64,000 nt of DNA from Alitta virens (Eukaryota; Annelida; Polychaeta; Phyllodocida; Nereididae), in NCBI GenBank assembly GCA_932294295.1, contig OW028578.1, positions 38,834,685-38,898,684 on the forward strand, read 5' to 3'. A program made the translations under genes and the position numbers. Numbering within the stretch: position 1 is the stretch's first letter; every line of letters begins with the position of its first letter. The notes below the pieces were generated by a model, which had not been told where the DNA came from, did not search any database, and worked only from the letters and a program-made list of their open reading frames with translations. Below, in pieces: positions 57,701 to 63,524 of this stretch.

Positions 57701-59931
57701 ATCATAAGGCTTGGAGTCCACACCATGTTATCTCAAAGTAAGCATCAACTTCTCTAGTTGAAAGAAAACCATCCATTTTATGCTGATTGATCTCATCTGA
57801 CTTGCAGTATTAAATACAATTTAAGAGGTTTAAAAAAGTTCAAGTTTAACCAGTAGTCAAGTCCACTTCACCCCACAAAATGCAACAGACGGCTGCTCAC
57901 TGCATGACAGACCTTTCCCTTTTGATTTTTCAGCCTTTTGATGATTTTTTTATTCTCCCAACTTTAATCAACATTTTTCTTTTGATGTCACGTTAAGTTG
58001 ATTTTTCTGCTTGCACTGAAGTTTTTTCAATCATACAAAGTGTCAGGAATAATAGGAAACTTTTTAAAAGTAGATTATTGTAAGTTTAAGGCCAAGGTGT
58101 ATGAACACATCTGGTTCACAACCATAAGAACTAGGACTGTACACCTTTATCTTTAAAACGATACGATACGTATCACGTTACAGTAAAACCGATACGATAC
58201 GTATCACGATACGTATCGTTAAAATATATCAATGGGAAAATCACTAAAAGCCTATTATGATGACAGTAGACAATGGAATTTAATGTGCAAGTATTATTAA
58301 ATAACTCCAGACTGTTGTGTAATGTCAGTGCAGTTAACAGTCAGTTGACATTTTTCTTCAAACTAGCCAAAACATCGGAGTAGCAGGTGATTTGTATGGT
58401 GCTCAGCATATCGTTTATTGTATCGTTATTATGAATATCCGTTATCAATACTCGTATCGTTATATTTATTGTTATTAGGAATAACGGTTATCAATACTCG
58501 TATCTTATATTTGTTCTGGTACAAACAGTTTATCGAGAACCGGTGTACAGCCCTGATAAGATTTTTTTTTATGTTAATAAGAAATATATATGCCATTGGT
58601 GGTGGTTGATTAGGGCTTTACGTCCTGTATTTCTGCACCTGATGGGCTGATCAGGACAGGCAGGGACCATAGCAATGAGATGAAGGATGAAACAGCCATC
58701 CAACTTAGGCTAGACCGGGAATCGAACCCGGGACGTACACGTAATTGGTGTTGCCATACATATTCAAACCACTAGGAATTAAATAATAACTACATAAATT
58801 ACTACCAAATGCACTGTTACAAATTACAAAAAATTCAGTTAATCGATTATTTTATTATTGTAGATCTTCGTCCCAGCAATTGTCAATTCACTGTGGCAAC
58901 CCCTTTTTTTTCCTTTTTTTTTTGGCACTTCCAAATTACATTGCACCGGATTTCCAATACCAATTTCGATTCAGTCTTGTACTTTAAAAAAATCAGATCA
59001 ATAGCACTGTGTAGAAATTGCAAAGGTGAATCCCTGTATAAAGTCTAATAGTCTAATTGGACCAACATTGGGTGATAGGGCTAACATTGGGTTGATGTCA
59101 CACTATTGATGCCACCAATGGGCCAATATGAGCTTATAGGGAATTTTATCTTGGCTTCAAAAGTTAAAATGTATTTTTAAAACTTCAAAAATGAAAACAC
59201 CAAAATATTTTACCATCCACGTAACATTCCTGATAATCTGGTAATATGGCCCGATGGCAGCTCATCATCAACCAATGTCAGCCAGCATTGGTCCAACGCG
59301 GACCCACCTGACATGCAATCTAGGGTGCCAGGTTGGCCCAATGTTGGCTAGACGTCAATCTCATGTTGGCCAGGCTGTGCCCACGTTGAACTATCTGGGT
59401 GGGTGGATTAGGGCTTTACGTCCTGTATTTCTGCACCTGATGGGCTAATTAGGACAGGCAGTGACCATGGCAATGAGATGAAGGATGAAACAGCCATCCA
59501 ACTTAGGCTTGACCAGGAATTGAACCCAGGACCCAGTGGTCGGAAGCCCCGCACGCTACCACTGAGCTAGGCCCCTACCCATGAACTATCTCGGTAATGG
59601 TTGGTAAGAAGTATGGTAAACTAGAATTGCAATCAAAACATCACCGTGAATTGACAATAACGGTAAAGTCGGAATAATTTCATGATTATTTTATATTAAA
59701 ATTATAGGAGTATTTATACAAGGCAAATATTGAGTAGACCTTTTTACCTTCACCATTCATCCAAGTGTGGCTGCACAATGTGACAAGATTGAAAATGAGA
59801 CCCACAGCATTACCAATTGTGGCAGCGATTCGAAATGGCCGAAACTTGGCCATGTCGCGACGAAGTTGGGATTCGCTGATTCTTCTCTCGGTGGGGGTAC
59901 CCCCGAGCTTCATGAATGACCGCATCCCCAT
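27521..59931 (-). CDS. Claudin-superfamily tetraspan protein, TMEM47/PERP-like (complete, four exons)
   Basis: Coding exons are 59931-59748, 29737-29651, 28970-28821 and 27771-27521. All junctions are GT-AG and each joins in phase 1, giving 223 residues. The ATG at 59931 has an in-frame TGA 51 bases upstream (59985-59983). Predicted topology: cytoplasmic N-terminus, TM1 about 34-54 followed by the conserved W57, first extracellular loop with GVWEDC and a second Cys (C71 and C85, the claudin/PMP22 W-x-x-C...C signature), TM2 about 94-122, TM3 about 134-156 ending in VYPIAL, TM4 about 168-188 containing GYQLGWGAS. The VYPI and GWGAS positions and a W right after the loop resemble TMEM47 and PERP; other PMP22/claudin members are possible. 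Such proteins act at cell-cell junctions. The tail has a CSCC cluster (possible palmitoylation) and ends TSGV, which fits a class I PDZ ligand. The first intron is about 30.0 kb and packed with repeats. Confidence 0.85.
28530..28770 (-). mobile_element. SINE-C copy 2
   Basis: Shares GGAACTGAGCAGATCTTC, CACTCCACCAAGGTGTAAAT and the GGAGTTGAGAAA end with the copy at 10455-10785; the B-box-like GAGTTCAAACCC is kept. It lies in intron 3 of the tetraspan gene, 50 bp from exon 3. Confidence 0.8.
28821..28970 (-). CDS. Exon 3 of claudin-like tetraspan gene
   Basis: The 150-base exon encodes the end of loop 1 and the second membrane segment (WQNAVIGLL onward), then a short KKIYYYH cytoplasmic turn and the start of the third segment. 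The acceptor follows TTTCTCTTTCAG and the donor is GTAAGT, both strong. Confidence 0.85.
29651..29737 (-). CDS. Exon 2 of claudin-like tetraspan gene
   Basis: The 87-base exon encodes the first extracellular loop with the GVWEDC signature and its partner Cys. The acceptor is AATTTCAG; the donor CAT|GTAATT is weak but is the one that keeps the frame with exon 3. Confidence 0.8.
30130..30188. repeat. Poly-C runs, likely G-run MITE remnant
   Basis: Several C runs of 9 or more with CAGGCGCCCC at the left edge, like 13851-14026. Confidence 0.5.
30440..31015 (-). mobile_element. B-group SINE interrupted by a hAT-like MITE
   Basis: The right part has the tRNA-like head on the - strand (GTGGTTAGAGTC A box region, GGGTTCGAAACCC B box). 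The left part has body sequence. The two halves are separated by the element at 30538-30918. Confidence 0.75.
30538..30918. mobile_element. hAT-like non-autonomous element with perfect 8-bp target duplication
   Basis: ATACAGCT flanks both sides (30530-30537 and 30919-30926). The ends AGTGGTGTCA and TGACATCACCAC are short imperfect inverted repeats. The 8-bp duplication is the hAT signature. Confidence 0.85.
31299..31632. repeat. Uninterrupted 334-base purine tract, mostly (GGAGA)n
   Basis: Pure pentanucleotide from about 31301 to 31552, then G-rich purine sequence. A nearly pure purine region with four ~30-bp GAGGAAGGAGGAGGAGGAT-type units continues to 31779. Long open frames on either strand here are low-complexity by-products. 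Confidence 0.95.
32411..32540. repeat. Left arm of a 2-kb inverted-repeat structure
   Basis: GCCCTCTTTCCACCAGGGGT, CGCCATCTATAGATTAGTGT and GTGTCAACATTTCTTTCAC recur inverted at 34274-34413. The pair brackets about 1.7 kb that holds a SINE-A, a SINE-T and one copy of a 330-bp repeat. Confidence 0.8.
33200..33525. repeat. 330-bp dispersed repeat, copy 1
   Basis: Shares CTTCAGCCAATCACAGCCAA, AAGGGCGGGAACTTT, GAACCTTCCGTGAAAATCCA and upstream sequence with 44321-44632. A SINE-A begins at its right edge. It includes inverted CCAAT words. Confidence 0.8.
33526..34060 (+). mobile_element. SINE-A copy, full head, interrupted by SINE-T
   Basis: Head: A box GGTGGTCTAGTGGTAAG and B box GGGTTCAATCCC. 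The body and tail A are as in 25919-26165. The copy is split by SINE-T at 33816-34004 and resumes after the 11-bp duplication. Confidence 0.85.
33816..34004 (-). mobile_element. SINE-T copy 2, nested in a SINE-A
   Basis: Full length, flanked by a perfect 11-bp duplication ACCCTCGACAG (33805-33815 and 34005-34015). The duplicated site is part of the SINE-A tail, so T inserted after A. Confidence 0.9.
34274..34413. repeat. Right arm of the 2-kb inverted-repeat structure
   Basis: Inverted match to 32411-32540, roughly four in five bases identical by eye. Confidence 0.8.
34420..35720. other. Intronic sequence with one SINE fragment
   Basis: About 35000-35105 carries a decayed SINE (ACTTAGTACAGGACACCTAC, GAGCTCATAAAGTGTCCCTT, GGAATTTGAACCC) on -. 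The rest is unrecognised. Confidence 0.5.
35726..35880. mobile_element. 155-bp palindromic MITE (TACATGGCCAAATGTG), copy 1
   Basis: Ends TACATGGCCAAATGTG and CACATTTGGCCATGTA. Nearly the whole length folds on itself around CTCATTATAATTAGCT. TA at both ends fits a TA target duplication. Confidence 0.9.
36196..36208 (+). promoter_or_regulatory. Perfect AGGTCA direct repeat spaced by one base
   Basis: AGGTCATAGGTCA is a consensus DR1 nuclear-receptor site; other half-sites (TGACCT) lie at 36124-36175. It is in the middle of the 30-kb intron; use is unknown. Confidence 0.3.
36376..36791. repeat. Pair of GTAACTGCAGTTAC palindromes about 400 bp apart
   Basis: GTAACTGCAGTTACC followed by AGATCC at 36376 and GATCGGGTAACTGCAGTTACCC at about 36769 form an inverted pair, possibly the ends of a foldback element. 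Further GGGTAACTC words lie between. Confidence 0.45.
37044..37238 (-). mobile_element. SINE-T copy 3
   Basis: Full length with a GT-repeat tail, flanked by a perfect 11-bp duplication CATTACTACCT (37033-37043 and 37239-37249). Confidence 0.9.
38050..38275 (-). mobile_element. SINE-A copy with (GATA)n tail
   Basis: Reverse of tail A (GGAAAGTGCAGCCCTCTAAG) and of the central domain (CCCATGGGTGGGGTATTTTA). The GATA repeat at 38050-38140 is its tail, which explains this microsatellite. Confidence 0.8.
38642..38960 (+). repeat. TTATTATTATT... TTTAGCACC dispersed repeat
   Basis: Starts with ATTATTATTATTAATATAGA, then TTAGCACCCCGATATA and, further on, AATGCGTTTTTAGTC. This order is that of a common aquatic-invertebrate repeat whose origin (LINE 3' end or SINE tail) I cannot settle here. 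Confidence 0.45.
38970..39375. repeat. 25-bp minisatellite, 16 nearly identical units
   Basis: Unit CATTTGTTGAGATCATTGTC plus AAGAG, with only one variant unit noted (TGTAAAGAG near 39169). The units are too uniform to be old. Confidence 0.95.
39405..39545 (-). mobile_element. SINE-B fragment
   Basis: Tail B (GCTAAGTCAGCTTATATGAT, CGTAATGATGAGATGATAAG) joined to head-proximal sequence (TAGCTCATGAAGAGTG), with the central domain deleted. It starts 30 bp after the 25-bp array. Confidence 0.75.
39727..40139. mobile_element. Q element, Tc1/mariner-type non-autonomous (413 bp)
   Basis: TA-CAGTTAGTTTAATTAAAA at the left and AAACTAACTG-TA at the right are inverted ends flanked by TA. The interior (CTACCTGCCGCTAAACG, TCTGGCTATAGTTGGCTTCT, TCAAGGTTTATATTT) matches 57086-57550. 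Confidence 0.75.
40740..40862 (-). mobile_element. Possible tRNA-derived SINE head
   Basis: On the - strand, GGTAGTATGGCTGAGTATG (A-box-like) is followed by GGGTTCAAACTCC (B box). No body match was found. Confidence 0.4.
41174..42193 (+). pseudogene. Non-LTR retrotransposon (LINE) reverse transcriptase remnant
   Basis: Translation in shifting frames gives RT landmarks in order: FKPKRST (about 41180), [13 protein letters not shown] (41272 onward), KGVKQGGV (about 41440), [12 protein letters not shown] with the catalytic YADD (41538 onward), AAKSQFIVF, then a weaker C-terminal segment to 42193. Stops and frameshifts interrupt it (for example a TAA just before LLDMSKAF and a TGA after KQGGV), and sequence expected between QGGV and YADD is partly missing. 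It resembles Jockey/CR1-like LINEs by motif style; the clade is not resolved. It lies inside the 30-kb intron of the tetraspan gene. Confidence 0.8.
42628..42781. repeat. (GATA)n microsatellite
   Basis: Nearly pure TAGA/GATA repeat of about 154 bp with two CAGA interruptions, preceded from 42495 by an imperfect GATTA/GATA stretch. Confidence 0.95.
43108..43385. repeat. (CTC)n microsatellite region
   Basis: Pure CTC from about 43167 to 43267, flanked by imperfect CTC/CAT/CTT repeats. Pro-, Ser- and Leu-rich open frames across it are by-products. Confidence 0.95.
43718..43755. repeat. Left arm of a perfect 38-bp inverted repeat
   Basis: AGAGAAGTCTCCTTGAGGTA and onward to TTTTACAGTG is the exact reverse complement of 44840-44877. 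An extra 18-bp tandem copy (AGAGAAGTCTCCTTGGC) precedes it. Confidence 0.9.
44321..44632. repeat. 330-bp dispersed repeat, copy 2
   Basis: Same orientation as copy 1; both end at CCACTATT. Weak 75-85-codon open frames on the - strand in both copies (starting AEVKCILA or AEAKCILA) are similar but have no known motif. Confidence 0.8.
44840..44877. repeat. Right arm of the perfect 38-bp inverted repeat
   Basis: CACTGTAAAACCCTGGTATA through CTTCTCT pairs with 43718-43755 over all 38 bases. The 1.08-kb spacer contains copy 2 of the 330-bp repeat. Confidence 0.9.
44880..45920. other. Intronic sequence, nothing certain
   Basis: 45455-45540 has two AGATCCGCCCATGAC / GAATCCGCCCATGACTCC words, probably G-run MITE ends. 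A 124-codon open frame at 45544-45918 shows no known motif. Confidence 0.4.
45925..46200. repeat. ~17-bp minisatellite (ACTATTAAGACCACCTC)n
   Basis: About 16 units with small indels. A short relative (ATCAAGACCACCTTGCCATT) lies at 62629. Confidence 0.9.
46220..48000. other. Intronic sequence, nothing recognised
   Basis: AT-rich. A 104-codon open frame at 46264-46578 ends with a basic, Leu-rich segment and no known motif. Confidence 0.4.
48005..48197 (-). mobile_element. SINE-T copy 4
   Basis: Full length with a GT-rich tail. Flanks TGCTATATGGTAAT and TGCTAAATGATAAT agree at 12 of 14 positions, a slightly decayed target duplication. Confidence 0.85.
48717..48871. mobile_element. 155-bp palindromic MITE, copy 2
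   Basis: Same length, ends and loop as copy 1; repeated CCATGCGTTT and AAACGCATGG words. Confidence 0.9.
48900..49269 (+). pseudogene. Possible LINE ORF2 C-terminal fragment
   Basis: An open frame of about 110 residues includes [15 protein letters not shown] followed later by a basic segment and LLREEYDN. A leucine-rich GILTL....YIH-type stretch is common near the C-terminus of LINE ORF2 proteins. No catalytic motif is visible and similarity is by eye only. Confidence 0.25.
49505..49893. repeat. (CTAT)n microsatellite region
   Basis: About 390 bp of TCTA/CTAT with TCTC, ATAT and ATCC variants, running directly into a SINE-B fragment. Confidence 0.95.
49897..50085 (+). mobile_element. SINE-B fragment (body and tail)
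   Basis: GCATGAGACGTTGAATTGGA, CACTGAGGCAAGTCAAAGAC, CCATGGGATAAATGTGTAAC and the full tail B ending AGGCCCAATAGCACCGAGAC. Confidence 0.85.
50605..50745 (-). mobile_element. SINE-B fragment
   Basis: GGAAGCAGATGTTATGATGA, then TCTTGCCTCAGCATAGACAT and GGCACCACTAGTTTAACGTT in the - sense. Confidence 0.7.
51434..51588. mobile_element. 155-bp palindromic MITE, copy 3
   Basis: Same length and loop; left end TACATGGCTAATTGTG has two changes. Confidence 0.9.
51916..52104 (-). mobile_element. SINE-T copy 5
   Basis: Full length, flanked by a perfect 12-bp duplication TTTTCTTGTCAA (51904-51915 and 52105-52116). It abuts a SINE-B fragment at 52130. Confidence 0.9.
52130..52288 (-). mobile_element. 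SINE of the A/B group, fragment with degenerate head
   Basis: CCCATGGGTGGGGCCTTTTA, CACCGAGTACAGGGCACCTC, AACATCTCATGCGACTGATA, TAGCTCATGAAGGGTG. Confidence 0.75.
52392..52535. mobile_element. 155-bp palindromic MITE family, diverged 144-bp copy 4
   Basis: Loop changed and left arm shortened, right end CACATTTGGCCATGTA kept. Confidence 0.85.
53021..53283 (-). mobile_element. SINE-B, full-length head
   Basis: On the - strand: A box GGTGGCCTAATGGTTAAGG, B box GGTTTGATCCCC, then the body (TTAAATTGGAGGTGCCTTGT), central domain and the start of tail B. It is followed at 53340 by the 56-bp minisatellite. Confidence 0.88.
53345..53790. repeat. 56-bp minisatellite built of CTGT/CTAGCTG words
   Basis: The 56-bp unit (GGCTGTCTGGCTTACTGTCT and onward to GTTCAGCTGCCTGTCT) repeats about four times, then shorter units follow. 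It is almost free of A on this strand apart from TAGCTG and TTACTG. Confidence 0.9.
54682..54957. mobile_element. Palindromic GTTAGTTAACTCCC element, copy 2
   Basis: Same layout as copy 1. The arms around the CCTCCGCCTTCAG loop (about 54836-54886 and 54901-54951) are nearly perfect for ~50 bp. Confidence 0.85.
55744..56155. repeat. (ATTCT)n microsatellite
   Basis: About 410 bp; pure from about 55954 to 56027, elsewhere with GTTCT, GTTCC and GGTTC variants. A tRNA-like head follows at 56215. Confidence 0.95.
56215..56302 (-). mobile_element. tRNA-derived SINE head
   Basis: On the - strand: GGTCTAAGTGGTAAAGTG (A box) and GGGTTCGAATCTAGG (B box), 75 bases in all. The ATTCT array lies on its 3' side and may be its tail. 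Confidence 0.6.
56846..57086 (-). mobile_element. SINE-B, diverged full-length
   Basis: AAGATGTAATGGCGATAACT, CCCATGGGTGGTTTATTTGC, CATAGACACCGAGTATGGGG, GTGCCTGGACCAGGATTCAA and a head with AACCATTAGGCC. A Q element adjoins its head. Confidence 0.8.
57086..57555. mobile_element. Q element, left-truncated copy carrying SINE-T
   Basis: Interior blocks and the right end (AACTAACTGTA) match 39727-40139. SINE-T copy 6 is inserted at the GTGGTGTTAGGTGT site. Confidence 0.8.
57236..57426 (-). mobile_element. SINE-T copy 6, nested in a Q element
   Basis: Full length, flanked by a perfect 14-bp duplication GTGGTGTTAGGTGT (57222-57235 and 57427-57440). The related Q element at 39727-40139 has the same site without the SINE, so an empty-site allele is visible in this window. 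Confidence 0.92.
57585..57735 (-). mobile_element. SINE-B tail fragment
   Basis: TACTGGGTCTGAAGCTGAGT, GTCAGAGGCAGACATAATGA and GAGTCCACACCATGTTA. Confidence 0.75.
58132..58555. mobile_element. hAT-like non-autonomous element with CGATACGTATCG core
   Basis: The ends TAGGACTGTACACC and GGTGTACAGCCCTG are inverted repeats. Flanks ATAAGAAC and ATAAGATT match at 6 of 8 positions, a decayed 8-bp duplication. The interior is rich in GATACGTATC palindromes. Confidence 0.7.
58604..58737 (-). mobile_element. SINE-T copy 7, head truncated
   Basis: The 3' end and body are intact but the copy stops within the tRNA-like head, just after the B box. ATTGGTG occurs on both sides and may be the remaining target duplication. 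Confidence 0.8.
59041..59390. repeat. CCAACATTGG / TTGGCC degenerate repeat region
   Basis: GGACCAACATTGGGTGATAG near 59059 and CAGCATTGGTCCAACGCGGA, TGCCAGGTTGGCCCAATGTT at 59283-59350. Such CCAACATTGGCC words are known from short palindromic repeats of marine invertebrates. Confidence 0.5.
59397..59581 (-). mobile_element. SINE-T copy 8
   Basis: Full length, flanked by a perfect 10-bp duplication TGAACTATCT (59387-59396 and 59582-59591). It is 167 bp from exon 1 of the tetraspan gene, in its intron, in the same strand sense. Confidence 0.9.
59748..59931 (-). CDS. Exon 1 of claudin-like tetraspan gene
   Basis: This exon encodes residues 1-61 and one base of codon 62: a basic cytoplasmic N-terminus (three Met at residues 1, 3 and 7) and the first membrane segment, ending just after the conserved W. 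The donor is GAAG|GTAAAA. The next exon is 30 kb away and completes the codon as glycine. Confidence 0.85.
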
Positions 59932-59937
59932 TTTCCT

Positions 59938-59998
59938 TGACCTTTGAACTCCAACTGACCTGATTTGACCTAGTGATGACCTTCACATTAAAAGGTCA
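59938..59998. promoter_or_regulatory. Cluster of nuclear-receptor half-sites just upstream of the tetraspan start codon
   Basis: On +, TGACCT occurs at 59938-59943, 59956-59961, 59966-59971 and 59977-59982, with the near match TGAACT at 59945-59950 and AGGTCA at 59993-59998. The first pair is a direct repeat spaced by one base (DR1 type), the second a direct repeat spaced by four (DR4 type). The sites begin seven bases upstream of the ATG at 59931. This spacing is typical of nuclear-receptor response elements; whether they are used is inferred only. Confidence 0.4.
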
Positions 59999-59999
59999 A

Positions 60000-61500
60000 A
60001 GTTTAGCTGAGGAATTGTACTTCCGGTGCAATGTACTTTTTGCACATACATCGAACGATCAATTATTTGTATGTCATTTCACTGCAGGAGAATATGATTG
60101 TAATAAAGTTGTTTATATATCCAAATAATAAACCCAGTTTTCAAAACAGCTGGCTCTATAATAATGTCAGACTTATAAAACTATTTCTAACTGAGCAATC
60201 CAAGATCCAGTAGAGCAAAAAATATCCAAAGTTGTAAACAATCCATTCAAGTATTTAAGTGAGCTTTTAAGTAATTTTCTGCCTGATGCAATAAAGCAGA
60301 AATGATCCTGAATAATGCATAAAACCAATGCACACAAGTTATGCATCAAAGTAATGCAATTTCAAATGCATTTCAAATGATAACACCAGACAAAACATTG
60401 CATGTGTACGAATCGACAAATAATCTCAAAATGGATGTTTGATAATATAATGCATAGGTTATAATCACATAATCCTTGACAAAAAGACAAAACAAATAGC
60501 AAAGTTAGCTGCTGGTTGTGTTTGTGTTATTGACAGTTGCAGAGCTCTGTTGTCATACAAAGTGTAGTTGCTACAAAAAGGTGTACCAATCAATGTCGAC
60601 TCACAACACAATGATCTGCAGGGATCTGCTAGCACAGAATAAATGTATCTAGCAGCAAGCCTTAATTATCAATTATTTATCATATTATTGATGTTGTCTC
60701 ACACTGTTCCCAAACATTGTCAATATGCTGTAACAGTTATGGCGGCACGGAGAATTGTAGAAGAAATTAATATGCTCTGTGACCTACTTATAAATATGAA
60801 GTTATATCCATTGAGAAAATAGTAGAAATTATATTATATAAATTGTTGATTGACAGTTTCATAACAAAATGTTCAGCCAACCTTCTATTGTGAGGTGGAC
60901 GTCATGTATTTTGTAGTATTTCAAAGTACAAAATGACAAAATATTTTAATTTATCAAAAGTTTGTAGCAGCCACAGATTTATTTTTGTTACCAAAGCTAG
61001 AAATATGGAATATTTCTACATTCACAAGGTTATCAATTCCAATTATATCAATGCGCTATGCATTAGCCAGGTTTTTTTCCATCTAATTGCCTCGTGAACA
61101 AATGCTGAATTCTACTCATCAATAAAACGTGCAGTGTCCTCTGAAACAGATGCTGTTTTTTTGTTGTCTATTTCTGCCTTGCTCTGAAGGACGAAATATG
61201 GCAGGAATGTTGAGCGGCTAACATTGAGCAAACGTTCTTAGGGATGGAAGGAATTTTTCATAGCTTTGTACACGATATAGGCTCCTTTTTCTTTCTTTCT
61301 GTAACCTTTTTCTTTCTTCTGTTTCTTTCTGTGTTCTTTCTCTTTCCCAGCCTCAATGTCACGCTATCTTCTGACTAGTCAAGTCTGTCACAAATCACGT
61401 GGTCTCATTGTTCCCATTGTTTTCACTTATGACACCGGAAGTTGCACCATAACTTACTTCCTGTCTCTATTGTCGGCCATCACGTGAACAGATAACGTTA
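60000..61500. other. Upstream flank of tetraspan gene
   Basis: AT-rich and unique-looking. The nuclear-receptor half-sites stop at about 60000; TCACGTG words are at 61397 and 61483. Transcription start not located. Confidence 0.4.
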
Positions 61501-61519
61501 ATTCTTGTTGCATTTTGTT

Positions 61520-61740
61520 GCTCTTTGTCCTTATTTCTCTGATATCTGTCCATATACAGTTTTCCCATATTTGTCCATGTATATAGTATTTGTCCATATA
61601 TTTTTCCATTCAGTAGAACTTGTCCATATTTTCATATTTATCCATACTATTTGTCTACATCATCCATATTTGTATTATTTCCCCATAAATTCGCTATTTA
61701 GCATAATATGTTTATCCACTTCTGAACCGTTTGTTGATAT
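61520..61740. repeat. Degenerate TTTGTCCATAT repeat
   Basis: TTGTCCATAT-like words recur about every 20-30 bp (TCTGTCCATATACAG, TTTGTCCATGTATA, TTTGTCCATATATT, CTTGTCCATATTTT). Confidence 0.55.
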
Positions 61741-61889
61741 TTTTACTTGTCCTTGCATTTATCATTTTCCAAAATCCAACGATATTTGTACTCTTAATTT
61801 TGTTAGATCCAAATATGAGTCCTTTTTTTCATCCGATAGTTTTGCTTACTCCTGAAATCCACAAAATATCCACTCTAGGAAAATCCAAT

Positions 61890-62008
61890 CCCAGAGAGCA
61901 TTCCAAATCGGCCCAGCATCGTTTCTATATTGGCCACTGTTGTTACAACATCGTATTAACATCGCCGACATCGCGCCGACGTTGAAACGATTTGGAATGC
62001 TATCTGGG
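61890..62008. mobile_element. CCCAGATAGC MITE, 119-bp copy 1
   Basis: Ends CCCAGAGAGCATTCCAAATC and GATTTGGAATGCTATCTGGG; interior CATCGCCGACATCGCGCC. Confidence 0.88.
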
Positions 62009-62118
62009 ATTTACTGTCTATATAGTTGCCCTTATCATATAAGACACCTGTGATCTGTAAAGTAACAGTATCACTTGTACTCCATCATGATAGTTTTCCT
62101 TTTGTTCTGAGAGGGAGA

Positions 62119-62237
62119 CCCAGATAGCATTCTAAATCGTATCAACGTCGACGCGATGTCGGTGATGTTGAAACGATGTTCTACTGAGGGCGGCTGATAT
62201 AGAAGCGACGCTAGCCCGATTTGGAATGCTATCTGGG
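62119..62237. mobile_element. CCCAGATAGC MITE, 119-bp copy 2
   Basis: Ends CCCAGATAGCATTCTAAATC and GATTTGGAATGCTATCTGGG. It interrupts the palindromic element at 62085-62580. Confidence 0.88.
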
Positions 62238-62386
62238 AATGCTAATTATCATCCTTGTGAATGTAAACAGTGCTTTTTTTTGCATAGTAAGAGCAGTAAA
62301 AGTAAAACTATAAAACTAAATGAGTAAAATATGTCTAAAAGAGTCTAAATTAGTTTTATATCTCATATTGGGAATCAACTAACATT

Positions 62387-62485
62387 CCCAGATAGCAATT
62401 CCAAATCGGGCCAGCGTCGTTTCTAAATCATTTTGACGTCGGCTACATCATGCCGACGTTGATGCAATTTGGAATGCTATCTGGG
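62387..62485. mobile_element. CCCAGATAGC MITE, 99-bp copy 3
   Basis: Ends CCCAGATAGCAATTCCAAAT and ATTTGGAATGCTATCTGGG. It also interrupts the palindromic element, at the AACATT site. Confidence 0.88.
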
Positions 62486-63524
62486 TTTTTTATTGGTTAT
62501 ATCTCTCTGCCTTCGGTATCGGGATATAACCAACAAAATTGTTAGTTAACTCCCTCCTACTCGGTACATAACATGTACATACATCTATATCATAAACTAA
62601 CTTTTAGTCATACAGTTTCACCTCAAAATCAAGACCACCTTGCCATTAAAACCACAAAGTATGCTTAGTAAGTAATCTTTATACTCGGGTTAAATGGTGT
62701 GTATAAACTGTAATAGTCACTATGCTCTAATATCGAAAATTCTAGCAATCTATAAAACGATTCCAGTCAATTTAACTGCTAAATTGGGGAATAATAAAAG
62801 CTAATATCAGCTACCTATAGTGCATCTGGCTGACTCACAAATTCATTAAATGCATTTCCAAAACTCTGGACCTAGTGTCAACATAGCTATTTTCATTGGG
62901 GTCCAGTTTCACATCAGTTCAATGTTACAGCCCTTTTCAGTCATCACCAATTGACAATCGATAAAGTCAGCTGCAGAAGCACAGGATAGTTGCTTCCATA
63001 TATTGATGATGCTGAGCAAAATGCCTTCCACTCAATGCACTAGCACTATTCTTTGAATTTTTCTTTCTTTTCTATCTGGCTGTGTATCTTTGTTTCTTTC
63101 TTCCATCGATATACAGCATGGACTGCTGACTGCAGTTCTTCGCCTGGTACCCTGTCCTCTTTCCCACAATGCATTTGGTTTCCTTAGACTGGTCACTGAC
63201 AGGAGAGAGTTGTTATTATTCACCACCAAACGGTGTCAGCAAAATCGACCACTGCCAAGTCATACATACATAGTGCAAATAAAAAGTGGCAATTCCATTA
63301 TATAAATGGGGTTTCCCTGTATACCCATAATGCAAGGCTCTGTGATAAAGTGAGGAAAGAAATATTCAAATGAGAACAAAAAACTGTAGTAGCTCTTATA
63401 AATATTGGGATACTTTTTTGTTTGTCCCAAGTACCATTTTCAGGACACAAAAAATGTTGATTTCAAATTAATTTGTAATAGTGTAACTATAATTTCTGAA
63501 GGCCTATGTCTCTGTCGCCATGCT

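Larger units (their letters stand above)
62085..62580. mobile_element. Palindromic GTTAGTTAACTCCC element, copy 3, split by two MITEs
   Basis: The left part (CCTTTTGTTCTGAGAGGG), middle (GAGTAAAATATGTCTAAAAG onward) and right (GGGATATAACCAACAAAATT) align with copies 1 and 2. Two CCCAGATAGC MITEs (62119-62237 and 62387-62485) sit in it. Confidence 0.8.
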
